A stretch of 8,500 nt of DNA from Firmicutes bacterium UBA3941 (GCA_002385665.1 DGDX01000056.1:1-8500), one strand, 5' to 3'. Numbered from the stretch's first letter, positions 1 through 5,692 are shown. The notes: generated by a model from the letters alone, not told the origin. Made by a program: numbers and translations.

Positions 1-200
1 TGTTTAGGAACAGGGATGATTTTAGGGAATCTGTAAGATATACATTAATACCAAATATCATCTCTTTGTTTAGAGGCGAGTATTGGAAGGATAAAGTCGG
101 GGAGTTTAAACTGGGAGTTTTTCTTATGCTCTGTATTATGGCAACTGTCATAGAATATGGGGCTATTAATGCCCTGTTGCGGTGGATGATAGGGAAGTAA
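1..200 (+). CDS. C-terminal end of an unrecognised, probably membrane-associated protein
   Basis: An open frame enters from the left edge (first whole codon at base 3) and stops with TAA at 198-200, giving the last 65 residues of a protein whose start lies outside the window. The visible part has a charged segment (residues rich in R, D, E, K, including FRGEYWKDK) followed by a hydrophobic stretch, GVFLMLCIMATVIEYG, which looks like a membrane segment or a buried helix, and a short basic tail ending RWMIGK. I do not recognise the family and assign no function. A strong promoter begins 9 bases after its stop, and no terminator is seen in between, so transcription from this gene would run into the riboswitch terminator at 368-397. 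The frame is clean and the composition matches its neighbours, so it is likely a real gene end. Confidence 0.6.
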   Translation, partial: FRNRDDFRESVRYTLIPNIISLFRGEYWKDKVGEFKLGVFLMLCIMATVIEYGAINALLRWMIGK

Positions 201-208
201 CGCAAACC

Positions 209-237
209 TTGACAATTATACACTTTCTGAATACAAT
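209..237 (+). promoter_or_regulatory. Sigma-A promoter of the riboswitch/diguanylate cyclase transcript
   Basis: TTGACA (209-214) and TACAAT (232-237) are separated by exactly 17 bp, an almost perfect vegetative sigma-A promoter. The predicted start of transcription is near 244, about 15-25 bases before the c-di-GMP aptamer, so the aptamer would sit at the extreme 5' end of the RNA, as is normal for riboswitches. Confidence 0.85.
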
Positions 238-257
238 TTATACATAAAAATGATTAC

Positions 258-345
258 CTCGAATGTAAAGGCAAACCTATTGAAAGATAGGGACGCAAAG
301 CCACGAGTCTAAAGTAATGCTACTATGATAGTCGGGATGCCAGTG
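258..345 (+). promoter_or_regulatory. Class I c-di-GMP riboswitch aptamer (GEMM-I)
   Basis: The conserved GEMM-I core is visible in order: GGCAAACC (270-277); a hairpin CCTATT-GAAA-GATAGG (276-291) with the GAAA tetraloop; GGACGCAAAGCC (291-302), with GGC 270-272 able to pair with GCC 300-302; a second arm closed by CGA (304-306)/TCG (332-334) containing the receptor-type TCTAAAG and an inner hairpin AGTA-ATGC-TACT (313-324); and the 3' element GGGATGCC (334-341), where the family contacts the ligand. The outer closing stem is not clear by eye. The RNA binds cyclic di-GMP, and its expression platform (antiterminator 339-374, terminator 368-397) lies directly downstream. The controlled gene is itself a diguanylate cyclase. 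Confidence 0.94.
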
Positions 346-374
346 TAAATAGAATAATATATTTTACAATGGGC
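339..374 (+). promoter_or_regulatory. Candidate antiterminator of the c-di-GMP riboswitch
   Basis: GCCA.TGTAAA (339-349) can pair with TTTACA.TGGGC (363-374): TGTAAA 344-349 with TTTACA 363-368 is perfect, G343/A369 is a mismatch, and GCCA 339-342 pairs with TGGGC with one bulged G. This fold uses the ligand-site GCC of the aptamer and also the 5' arm of the terminator, so it excludes both. That geometry predicts that c-di-GMP binding frees the terminator (OFF switch). The pairing is seen directly; the polarity is inferred. Confidence 0.6.
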
Positions 375-397
375 AATTGAATGATTGTCCATTTTTT
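368..397 (+). terminator. Intrinsic terminator of the riboswitch expression platform
   Basis: AATGGGCAAT (368-377) pairs with ATTGTCCATT (384-393) around a six-base loop, with one G-U wobble, and runs directly into six T (392-397). It lies between the aptamer and the diguanylate cyclase, so it decides whether RNA polymerase reaches the gene. The 5' arm overlaps the candidate antiterminator. Confidence 0.85.
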
Positions 398-570
398 ACT
401 GTGTAGATACTATGTAACGCAAAGCACAATAACTGTCTTAAGAAGAGAAAAATTGGCGGTATTTAGGAGATAAAGCATATTGTTATTTAGGTGCGCAATA
501 TATGATTGAATTCATCTTGGTATGGATACTGCAAAGACATATAAAAAGAAGGATATATAGACAATTAAAA

Positions 571-588
571 GGGAGGGAGATATATGTG
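571..588 (+). promoter_or_regulatory. Ribosome binding site that sets the GTG start of the diguanylate cyclase
   Basis: GGGAGGGAG (571-579) lies about 7 bases before GTG at 586-588. The in-frame ATG at 502 has only a weak AGGTG (489-493) in front of it and would add 28 residues that are not needed by the domain layout. I therefore take GTG 586. An out-of-frame ATG at 584 overlaps the chosen GTG and is not used. Confidence 0.75.
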
Positions 589-2367
589 TCATTTAGAGCA
601 AAATTAATTAACATAACAACTGCTTTGGGAATTGTTTTCGTAACAATGTTAACCTTTTTTGTTGCTAGACATAATAGAAAAATCTTAATAGATAATACAT
701 TAGAAAACAACAGGGAGGTCGCATCAGCCATATCCATTAATATAGATAATTATCTGGTGGAACTATCCAGAACAGCTAAGACGTTAGCGACAACCCCTGT
801 AATTATAGATCGTGTAAAGGGAAGCAACCGGCAAATTGAACATTTAAGCGGGGAAGGTAGAAAGAATCGAATAAAAGTATTCAACGATAAGTGGACAAGC
901 ACCCATGATGAGAAGGAGACATTTATACAAGGATCCTTATCAAATCCTGCAGCTGAACATTTAAAGAAGCAACAGGAAGTCATCCCTGGTTTGTACGGTG
1001 AGATATTTCTTACCAATATGTATGGAGAATTAATAGCCTCTACAACAAAGCTTACAACCTATTACCACGGAGATAAGTATTGGTGGCTGGAGGCCTATAA
1101 TAAAGGTGAAGGTAAAGTATTCTTTGACGACAGGGGCTACGATGATAGTGTTGGAGATTATGTATTAGGGGTAGTTGTCCCAGTGTACGACCAAGGCCAG
1201 GTTATTGGGATTTTGAAAAGCAACATAAGGATATCGAGACTATTCAGCGAAGTTATACAAAACTATTCCCTACTATATAAACCCGGATCAGTTAAGATTG
1301 CGAGGACTGATGGAGCAATAGTATTGGAACCCGGTAAAGAACCGTTTTCAACGACAATCAGTAAGGATTTGTTACCCATATTGGGGGAAGAGATAACCTA
1401 TGGTATATACAAGGATAAAAACAATCAGGATATTTTAGTCAGTATTAGTCCTGTTGCAAACACTATAGAATCAAGTCGGTTTGGTTTTGGGGGTACTGTG
1501 GAATCTATTGATCACACATTAGGGAATAATGATGAAAATTGGATGGTTGTAATAGAAGTACCAAAAGAATTTATCGATAGCAGAGTATATGAACAAACGA
1601 AACAGTTCTTACTGATTGGATTTTTGACCATCCTTATTATATCCCTATTTACTTTATTCTTTATAGAAAAAGTGACAAAAAATATTACTAAACTAGTCGC
1701 TTTCACAGAAGAAGTTGGGCAGGGAAATCTAGATAAGCATATAGAGGTTAGATCAAATGATGAAATCGGTACATTAGCTAAGTCTTTCAATAAAATGTTG
1801 GATAGATTAAAAGAAACAATGGCTTCAAGGGCTGAACTCACCGAGGAAATAAATAGGAGGATAAAGGTTGAAGAGAAGCTGAAGTACCTTTCAACTATCG
1901 ATGAGTTAACAAAAGTATATAATAGGAGAGCCTTTAACGACTATATGTGTAAAATGATTGATTTCTCTAAAAGCTATGGGGAGCCATTGTCAATAGCAAT
2001 GCTTGATATAGATCATTATAAAGAGATCAATGATTCATATGGCCATGATGTAGGCGATGAGGTGTTAAAAAAGTTATCCAAGACATTGTTAAGAAATATA
2101 CGCAAAGTCGATATCCTTGCACGTTGGGGAGGGGAGGAATTTGCCATCCTCATGCCTAAAAACAATGCTGAGGAAGCATATAGAACGTTAGAGAGATTGC
2201 GAAAGACAATTGAGAGTACGGTGCTTATGAATGATATTCGTATAACCATAAGCGTCGGAGTTGCAGAGTTAAAGAATACAGATGCAGCTAATGACCTGGT
2301 TAGAAGGGCTGATGAGGCTTTATACAAAGCAAAAAACAATGGCAGAAATAATGTGCAGGTGCTATAA
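586..2367 (+). CDS. Membrane diguanylate cyclase (dCache-HAMP-GGDEF)
   Basis: This 593-residue inner-membrane sensor enzyme should condense two GTP into cyclic di-GMP on the cytoplasmic side in response to an extracellular signal. Order seen: membrane helix about 8-27; an extracytoplasmic dCache-like sensor about 30-338 with the typical YWWLEAYNKGEGKVFF and VVVPVYD elements; membrane helix 341-360; HAMP linker about 361-412; a short coiled coil; and a GGDEF domain from about 432. In that domain the metal and substrate residues appear as DIDHYKEIND (D474, N482), the active-site signature is GGEEF (515-519), and the product-inhibition I-site is RKVD (506-509), five residues before GGEEF, so the enzyme is probably active and feedback-inhibited. 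No EAL or HD-GYP domain is fused. The ligand of the sensor cannot be read from sequence. A c-di-GMP riboswitch precedes it, suggesting a second, transcriptional feedback. The start at GTG 586 rests on the ribosome binding site; ATG 502 is the alternative. Confidence 0.95.
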   Translation: MSFRAKLINITTALGIVFVTMLTFFVARHNRKILIDNTLENNREVASAISINIDNYLVELSRTAKTLATTPVIIDRVKGSNRQIEHLSGEGRKNRIKVFNDKWTSTHDEKETFIQGSLSNPAAEHLKKQQEVIPGLYGEIFLTNMYGELIASTTKLTTYYHGDKYWWLEAYNKGEGKVFFDDRGYDDSVGDYVLGVVVPVYDQGQVIGILKSNIRISRLFSEVIQNYSLLYKPGSVKIARTDGAIVLEPGKEPFSTTISKDLLPILGEEITYGIYKDKNNQDILVSISPVANTIESSRFGFGGTVESIDHTLGNNDENWMVVIEVPKEFIDSRVYEQTKQFLLIGFLTILIISLFTLFFIEKVTKNITKLVAFTEEVGQGNLDKHIEVRSNDEIGTLAKSFNKMLDRLKETMASRAELTEEINRRIKVEEKLKYLSTIDELTKVYNRRAFNDYMCKMIDFSKSYGEPLSIAMLDIDHYKEINDSYGHDVGDEVLKKLSKTLLRNIRKVDILARWGGEEFAILMPKNNAEEAYRTLERLRKTIESTVLMNDIRITISVGVAELKNTDAANDLVRRADEALYKAKNNGRNNVQVL

Positions 2368-2469
2368 GACATAATTTCAATAGTATAATGGTTTATATAA
2401 GCGTATTAGTTATTTTGGCGTACTTGTAGAATAAGTTGTGAAAAAGGATCTTTCTGGAGGATAGCTAGA

Positions 2470-2502
2470 ATGAGGCAAATTTTCTCCTTTATTGGGGTTT
2501 AA
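2470..2502 (+). CDS. Possible 10-residue leader peptide before the MFS gene
   Basis: ATG at 2470 is preceded at 9 bases by GGAGG (2456-2460) and opens a ten-codon frame, MRQIFSFIGV, ending with TAA at 2500-2502, 55 bases before the MFS start. Inside it CTCCTTT (2484-2490) is complementary both to its own GGAG (2456-2459) and, with a bulge, to the MFS ribosome binding site AAAGGGGAG (2541-2549). That is the arrangement of translational attenuators in front of resistance and efflux genes, where a ribosome stalled on the leader frees the second binding site. A frame this short can arise by chance and the pairings are short, so this is a suggestion. No clear promoter or terminator is visible in 2368-2469; an isolated TATAAT at 2384-2389 lacks a matching -35. 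Confidence 0.35.
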   Translation: MRQIFSFIGV

Positions 2503-2557
2503 GCCGTAATATAGAAAATACAGAATGATATAGAGCAACGAAAGGGGAGACCTGTTG

Positions 2558-3814
2558 ATGATACAGCAGAAAATAGAACAGGAGCTACAGCCTTACATAA
2601 AGAGAAATGTGATTACAAGCATTGTCGATGGTATATTGAATGCAATGGCCATGGGTCTGATACCTCTGCAAACTCTGGTGGTATATTTTATAAGCGAATA
2701 TGTGCATTCAAATTTTGTTATAGGACTGTTGACAACGGTGCAAATGCTTTTAATGGCTATACCTCAGTTTTTTACTGCCAGGCATATGGAGCGGCTGGAT
2801 TCCTATAAAGGCTTGATGGGTAAGTACGTTTTTATCTATCGTACTTCCAGCTTGATTATTGGATTGCTGATATTATTGTTGACTCCCAGGAAGCCCTTGC
2901 TGTTTGTTATACTGTTTTACATAATTTTCTGGCTTAAAGGCTTGTTTATGGGAACAGGAAATCTTGCCTATTATAGTTTTATCAATAAAGTTATTCCTTT
3001 TAACATACGGGGAAAATTCTTTGGTTGGAGGGGCGCTTTTAACAGCGTTGGAGGGGTATTGGGTTCTCTGTTGGCTGGAGTTATTTTGAGAAGAAGTGTG
3101 TCTGGCACACAGCAGTATGGATATCTGTTCCTACTTGCTTTTGCACTGGATATGCTTTCATTCATCTTTCTGGTTGCCCCTTATGAGCCAAAAAATTATC
3201 AAAACGGCGCTGAAGAGATCCAGAGGAATGGCTATGGGTTTAAGCTTAAAGAGATACTTAAACGGGATAAAAACATTATAAGGTTTATAGTTGCGCAAGC
3301 TCTTATTATCTTCCCGGTAACCTCTTTGTTTCCCTTTCAAACAGTATACGCAAAATCCAACTTCAATATTGGTGCAGATGTCATATCTAATATGAACACT
3401 ATAATGTTTGTGTGCAATGCTGTAGGTTTTATCCTTTGGGGAATGCTGGTTCAACGACGTGGATTTAAATGGGGAATGCTCGGAGGCTATATTTTATTCA
3501 TTATAAATCTGATATCTGCCATATTTGTTAGTGATCCTAATGTGGTAATTGTATTAACTGTAATTTATGGACTTACCCACAGTGCTTATATGATTGGCAA
3601 CATCAATATTGTATTTGGGATGTGTTCCTATGAAGACAGACCGGCATATCTTTGTATAACAAATATGTTCATTATACCAATCTCGGCCATTGCTCCCCTT
3701 ATAAACGGTTACATCTATGATACCTTTGGTTTCAAAGTCATGTGCGTGATTAATCTTATACTGCTTTTAGTAGGGATAGCAGGGTTTTCAAGGGTTAAGG
3801 AACATCATAGATGA
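2558..3814 (+). CDS. Major facilitator superfamily transporter
   Basis: A 418-residue polytopic membrane protein with about twelve hydrophobic segments split by a central charged loop near residues 205-235, the length and plan of the major facilitator superfamily. The cytoplasmic loop between the second and third helices (FFTARHMERLDSYKG) stands where MFS motif A lies but is not a canonical copy. A second conserved-looking stretch, NIRGKFFGWRGAFNSVGG, leads into the fifth helix. Such proteins use the proton gradient to export drugs or move small metabolites; the substrate here is unknown. ATG 2558 is chosen because AAAGGGGAG (2541-2549) is spaced about 8 bases from it; TTG 2555 directly before it is in frame and also possible. 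The gene's last 10 bases overlap the end of the convergent acyltransferase gene. A possible leader peptide lies upstream. Confidence 0.85.
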   Translation: MIQQKIEQELQPYIKRNVITSIVDGILNAMAMGLIPLQTLVVYFISEYVHSNFVIGLLTTVQMLLMAIPQFFTARHMERLDSYKGLMGKYVFIYRTSSLIIGLLILLLTPRKPLLFVILFYIIFWLKGLFMGTGNLAYYSFINKVIPFNIRGKFFGWRGAFNSVGGVLGSLLAGVILRRSVSGTQQYGYLFLLAFALDMLSFIFLVAPYEPKNYQNGAEEIQRNGYGFKLKEILKRDKNIIRFIVAQALIIFPVTSLFPFQTVYAKSNFNIGADVISNMNTIMFVCNAVGFILWGMLVQRRGFKWGMLGGYILFIINLISAIFVSDPNVVIVLTVIYGLTHSAYMIGNINIVFGMCSYEDRPAYLCITNMFIIPISAIAPLINGYIYDTFGFKVMCVINLILLLVGIAGFSRVKEHHR

Positions 3815-4884
3815 AGTTTCAGTTTGAGGTTGCTTCCCAAATGCACTATCCAATACACCAGATAGATAAACCCTAAGATAAATACTGTAAAGTACAATAG
3901 GGAAACCAAAGTACTGGTTGGTGCAAAAATATTAGCCGGCATTAATAGCCCATGGGATATATACACTGGAAAAGTATCTGCACCGAATTTGCTGAACCAT
4001 AATTCTTTGCTGGGAGTCAAGGCAAGTATGGCAAGGCCAAGAGAAGCAGCTATAATATAGCTGATGAGTCTTGCATGTATTCCCAATGATATTGATAAAT
4101 TTAGTGCTTTAAATCCCTCAGCATGATGTAAAAAAGTTATAGGTACAAAACGCATAAGCAAAGAGCCCAAAATAAAAGCAATGATAAAAGCTGTGGCTGA
4201 AATAAGCAATTTTTTCATAAGCCGTATATTTTTTATCCTGTTTATCACCTTCATTGAGCAGCGAAGTCCTATATAGTAAAAAGGAAAGAATACCAGGGTA
4301 CGGGACAAGGAAAAGTTCCTGCCAATCCACCATATAACGCCGGAAAAGCATCCAAGTATAATTGTCGTAATTACAACAGATATCCTGAATATTTTATTCA
4401 TTTTGGAGAGTACCCGTCTGTTAATGAATTGCAAAAATATTCCCATCCACTTCCAACAAAAAAGGCTCAACAGGTACCAAAAATACCAATAAGGGGTTTT
4501 CCAATCCCCAATATCCCCTGTCAGTAATAAATTTACCAAAAGCCACCCCAGATGTAACAAAAAGAACTGCTCCCCGATTTTCCAGATCCGGTTAAGTTTT
4601 CTATAGCTGTTTTTAGAAAAAAAACCGGAAATAAAAGCAAACAATGGCATATGTACCATGTAAATAACGGTGTATATACTATATAAATCATGGTTAACGT
4701 ATATGTATTTTTCTATTAAATGACCCAGTATCACAAGAAAAATCAAAATGAATTTTAGGTTGGAGAAATAGGGATCACGATTTTTAGATACTTTTTCTGC
4801 TACCAGGGAGTATCCAATAAATTCATAATCCCCATCAGTTTTCACTGGATGCTGATTATCAGGCGAATCAGGTACTTGTTCCAC
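3805..4884 (-). CDS. Membrane acyltransferase (acyltransferase 3 / fucose-4-O-acetylase-like)
   Basis: This 359-residue protein has a short hydrophilic N-terminus (1-38) followed by about ten hydrophobic segments. It opens with the family pattern NLKFILIFLVILGH (H55 at the end of the first helix) and continues with VHMPLFAFISGFF (H78 to about residue 89), both typical of acyltransferase family 3 and close to the NolL/fucose-4-O-acetylase group. Family members move acetyl or other acyl groups across or at the membrane onto surface sugars, wall or lipid components; the acceptor here cannot be told. The start is GTG 4884, six bases after AAGGAGG; an ATG two bases upstream is out of frame. It faces the MFS gene tail to tail with a 10-bp overlap and no room for a separate terminator. 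Upstream are a candidate promoter, a palindrome and a direct repeat, so it probably has its own control. Confidence 0.85.
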   Translation of the reverse strand: MEQVPDSPDNQHPVKTDGDYEFIGYSLVAEKVSKNRDPYFSNLKFILIFLVILGHLIEKYIYVNHDLYSIYTVIYMVHMPLFAFISGFFSKNSYRKLNRIWKIGEQFFLLHLGWLLVNLLLTGDIGDWKTPYWYFWYLLSLFCWKWMGIFLQFINRRVLSKMNKIFRISVVITTIILGCFSGVIWWIGRNFSLSRTLVFFPFYYIGLRCSMKVINRIKNIRLMKKLLISATAFIIAFILGSLLMRFVPITFLHHAEGFKALNLSISLGIHARLISYIIAASLGLAILALTPSKELWFSKFGADTFPVYISHGLLMPANIFAPTSTLVSLLYFTVFILGFIYLVYWIVHLGSNLKLKLHL

Positions 4885-4890
4885 ATTTTT

Positions 4891-4897
4891 CCTCCTT
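4891..4897 (-). promoter_or_regulatory. Ribosome binding site fixing the GTG start of the acyltransferase
   Basis: On the minus strand AAGGAGG is followed after six bases by GTG (4884-4882). The overlapping ATG (4886-4884) is in another frame that does not encode the acyltransferase, so GTG must be the start. Confidence 0.8.
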
Positions 4898-4901
4898 CCC
4901 C

Positions 4902-4917
4902 GATCGATTAATCGGTC
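4902..4917. promoter_or_regulatory. Palindrome upstream of the acyltransferase, possible TetR-type operator
   Basis: GATCGATTAATCGGTC is a 16-bp inverted repeat with seven of eight pairs matching, just upstream of the ribosome binding site of the minus-strand acyltransferase. On that strand it reads GACCGATTAATCGATC; GACCG...CGGTC-like half sites are common in operators of TetR/AcrR family repressors. No regulator gene of that family is in the window, so the binding protein is not known. Confidence 0.45.
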
Positions 4918-4971
4918 AGTTTTTTAAGGCCGCCTTTATGTTTACACGTAAAAACCCCCTTGTATGTAAAT

Positions 4972-4999
4972 ACTATACTTCCCCTGGTATTCTCCTCAA
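4972..4999 (-). promoter_or_regulatory. Candidate promoter of the acyltransferase gene
   Basis: On the minus strand TTGAGG (plus 4994-4999) and TATAGT (plus 4972-4977) are 16 bp apart, a fair sigma-A match. Transcription would start near 4965, leaving an approximately 80-base leader that contains the palindrome at 4902-4917 and a small inverted repeat TTTAC-AC-GTAAA (4941-4952). Confidence 0.45.
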
Positions 5000-5015
5000 G
5001 TAGATTAATGGTTAA

Positions 5016-5033
5016 TTAAGAAAATCTTAAGAA
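5016..5033. repeat. Direct repeat TTAAGAA with 11-bp spacing, overlapping a short inverted repeat
   Basis: TTAAGAA occurs at 5016-5022 and again at 5027-5033, one helical turn apart, and TTAAGA-AAA-TCTTAA (5016-5030) is also an inverted repeat. The block is centred about 60 bp upstream of the predicted acyltransferase transcription start. Tandem sites at 10-11 bp are typical for OmpR/PhoB-type response regulators, and this position fits an activator, but AT-rich repeats of this size can be chance. Confidence 0.35.
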
Positions 5034-5121
5034 GATGTATTTTACTGAAAAAGAGCAGGGAAGAAGGGATGCAAGAAGACATTTGGAAAGGTATGGAATA
5101 TATCATGTGTATGGTATATAA

Positions 5122-5152
5122 TTGTTAATGAAATAATCTATATAAGTATAAT
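5122..5152 (+). promoter_or_regulatory. Candidate promoter of the DUF2007 gene
   Basis: TATAAT at 5147-5152 with TTGTTA at 5122-5127 gives a sigma-A-like pair with a long 19-bp spacer, placing the start only a few bases before the ribosome binding site GAAAGGAG (5164-5171). A second TATAAT lies at 5117-5122 without a convincing -35 element. Either could serve. Confidence 0.4.
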
Positions 5153-5178
5153 ATTTTCATTTATGAAAGGAGTAAGAG

Positions 5179-5421
5179 ATGACCCATAATATGGACGATA
5201 TTAATATAATAAAACTCAAAAGCGTTTCCAATGAGATAGAATTAGGGATGATTAGGTCGATATTGGATGACAACGACATACCATACCTTTTAAAAGATCA
5301 TGGTTCCGGAGGACATATGAGGATAATTGCTGGAGGCTCAATATTTGGTACTGATGTTATGGTGGAGGAAACTGATTTTGACAAGGCAAAGAGTTTATTG
5401 GAATCTATAGGCATTGACTAA
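5179..5421 (+). CDS. DUF2007 family small protein
   Basis: An 80-residue soluble protein starting at ATG 5179, seven bases after GAAAGGAG. The body matches the DUF2007 pattern: a first strand IIKLKSVSNEIELGMIRSILDDN (about 10-32), then DIPYLLKD, a glycine-rich turn GSGGHMRIIAGG, GTDVMVEETDFDKAKSLLES at the end. The fold is an ACT-like alpha/beta unit, often described as a putative signal-transducing protein, but no biochemical role is established that I can name. There is no signal peptide or membrane segment, so it should be cytoplasmic. It is followed after only 21 bases by what seems to be a broken SdpI-family gene, so the two may once have formed an operon. Confidence 0.8.
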   Translation: MTHNMDDINIIKLKSVSNEIELGMIRSILDDNDIPYLLKDHGSGGHMRIIAGGSIFGTDVMVEETDFDKAKSLLESIGID

Positions 5422-5442
5422 TAAGGAATGGGAGAGGCCAAT

Positions 5443-5523
5443 GTGGGATTTTGGATCTTTATGTTGTTAATGAATTAACTGATTCCATTGACCATGATTG
5501 GTTTTGACCAGAAAAAGCATTAA
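5443..5523 (+). pseudogene. Remnant of an SdpI-family membrane protein N-terminus
   Basis: From GTG 5443, with GGGAGAGG (5430-5437) in front, the frame reads VGFWIFMLLMN, then TAA at 5476-5478, then in the same frame LIPLTMIGF (5479-5505), then DQKKH and a second TAA at 5521-5523. Joined through the stop, this resembles the first helix of short SdpI-family proteins (FWIFMLxMNLLIPLTMIGFG), in which a leucine stands where the TAA is; one base change from TTA would give it. The remainder of the protein (the usual FGYRT and later helices) is not recognisable downstream, so this appears to be a decayed, truncated gene. The family match is from memory and was not searched. The alternative is chance coding likeness in noncoding DNA. 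Confidence 0.45.
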
Positions 5524-5572
5524 AAAAGAAGTTTGATAAAGATGGAAACCGAAAGTCACAGCCAAAATAAAG

Positions 5573-5608
5573 AAGTTAGCTCAGAAGGTTAACCCTCAAA
5601 GCTAACTT
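5573..5608. repeat. Inverted repeat AAGTTAGCT/AGCTAACTT with a palindromic loop
   Basis: AAGTTAGCT (5573-5581) pairs perfectly with AGCTAACTT (5600-5608) over an 18-base loop that contains the palindrome GGTTAACC (5587-5594). Only a weak T-rich tail (TTTATT) follows, so it is a poor terminator; it could be a weak terminator for either strand, an RNA structure or a protein site. Confidence 0.55.
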
Positions 5609-5650
5609 TATTCAATTTCAGGCATATTCTGGGTTTGCTGGGAATCAGCT

Positions 5651-5677
5651 GCCTGTGCTTTACAGGTTGTTTTTTTT
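5651..5677 (+). terminator. Intrinsic terminator before the sigma factor operon
   Basis: CCTGT (5652-5656) pairs with ACAGG (5662-5666) around GCTTT, with a G-T pair outside, and three bases later comes a run of eight T (5670-5677). It would end transcription coming from the DUF2007 gene and insulate the sigma factor operon. The rest of the 5422-5741 gap holds the SdpI remnant, the inverted repeat at 5573-5608 and the operon's leader; I see no further gene there. Confidence 0.7.
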
Positions 5678-5692
5678 ATATTTAAGAATTAA

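Noticed and set aside
198..425. AACGCAAA repeated near 200, 295 and 415 around the riboswitch
   Set aside because: The middle copy is the conserved aptamer motif GACGCAAAGCC; the others lack any of the surrounding core and are probably coincidence rather than tandem aptamers.
480..509. TTG-started nine-codon frame after AGGAG (465-469) in the cyclase leader
   Set aside because: Very short, a weak start codon and an arbitrary composition; it overlaps the ATG 502 region and has no pairing logic around it.
2016..2372. 118-codon open frame on the minus strand inside the cyclase gene
   Set aside because: It lies wholly antisense to the conserved GGDEF domain, has no ribosome binding site and no recognisable domain; it is a shadow frame. 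The same holds for minus-strand frames at 483-737, 750-1016 and 1512-1841.
2971..3454. Short frames on both strands within the MFS gene (2971-3165, 3096-3281, 3158-3454)
   Set aside because: All overlap the well-supported twelve-helix transporter frame and show no domain or ribosome binding site of their own.
4118..4351. 77-codon minus-strand frame within the acyltransferase
   Set aside because: Same strand, different frame from a clear membrane acyltransferase; no independent signal.
436..5035. TCTTAAGAAGA present both at about 436-445 and at 5026-5035
   Set aside because: An 11-base AT-rich match in 8.5 kb is plausible by chance, and the two contexts share nothing else.
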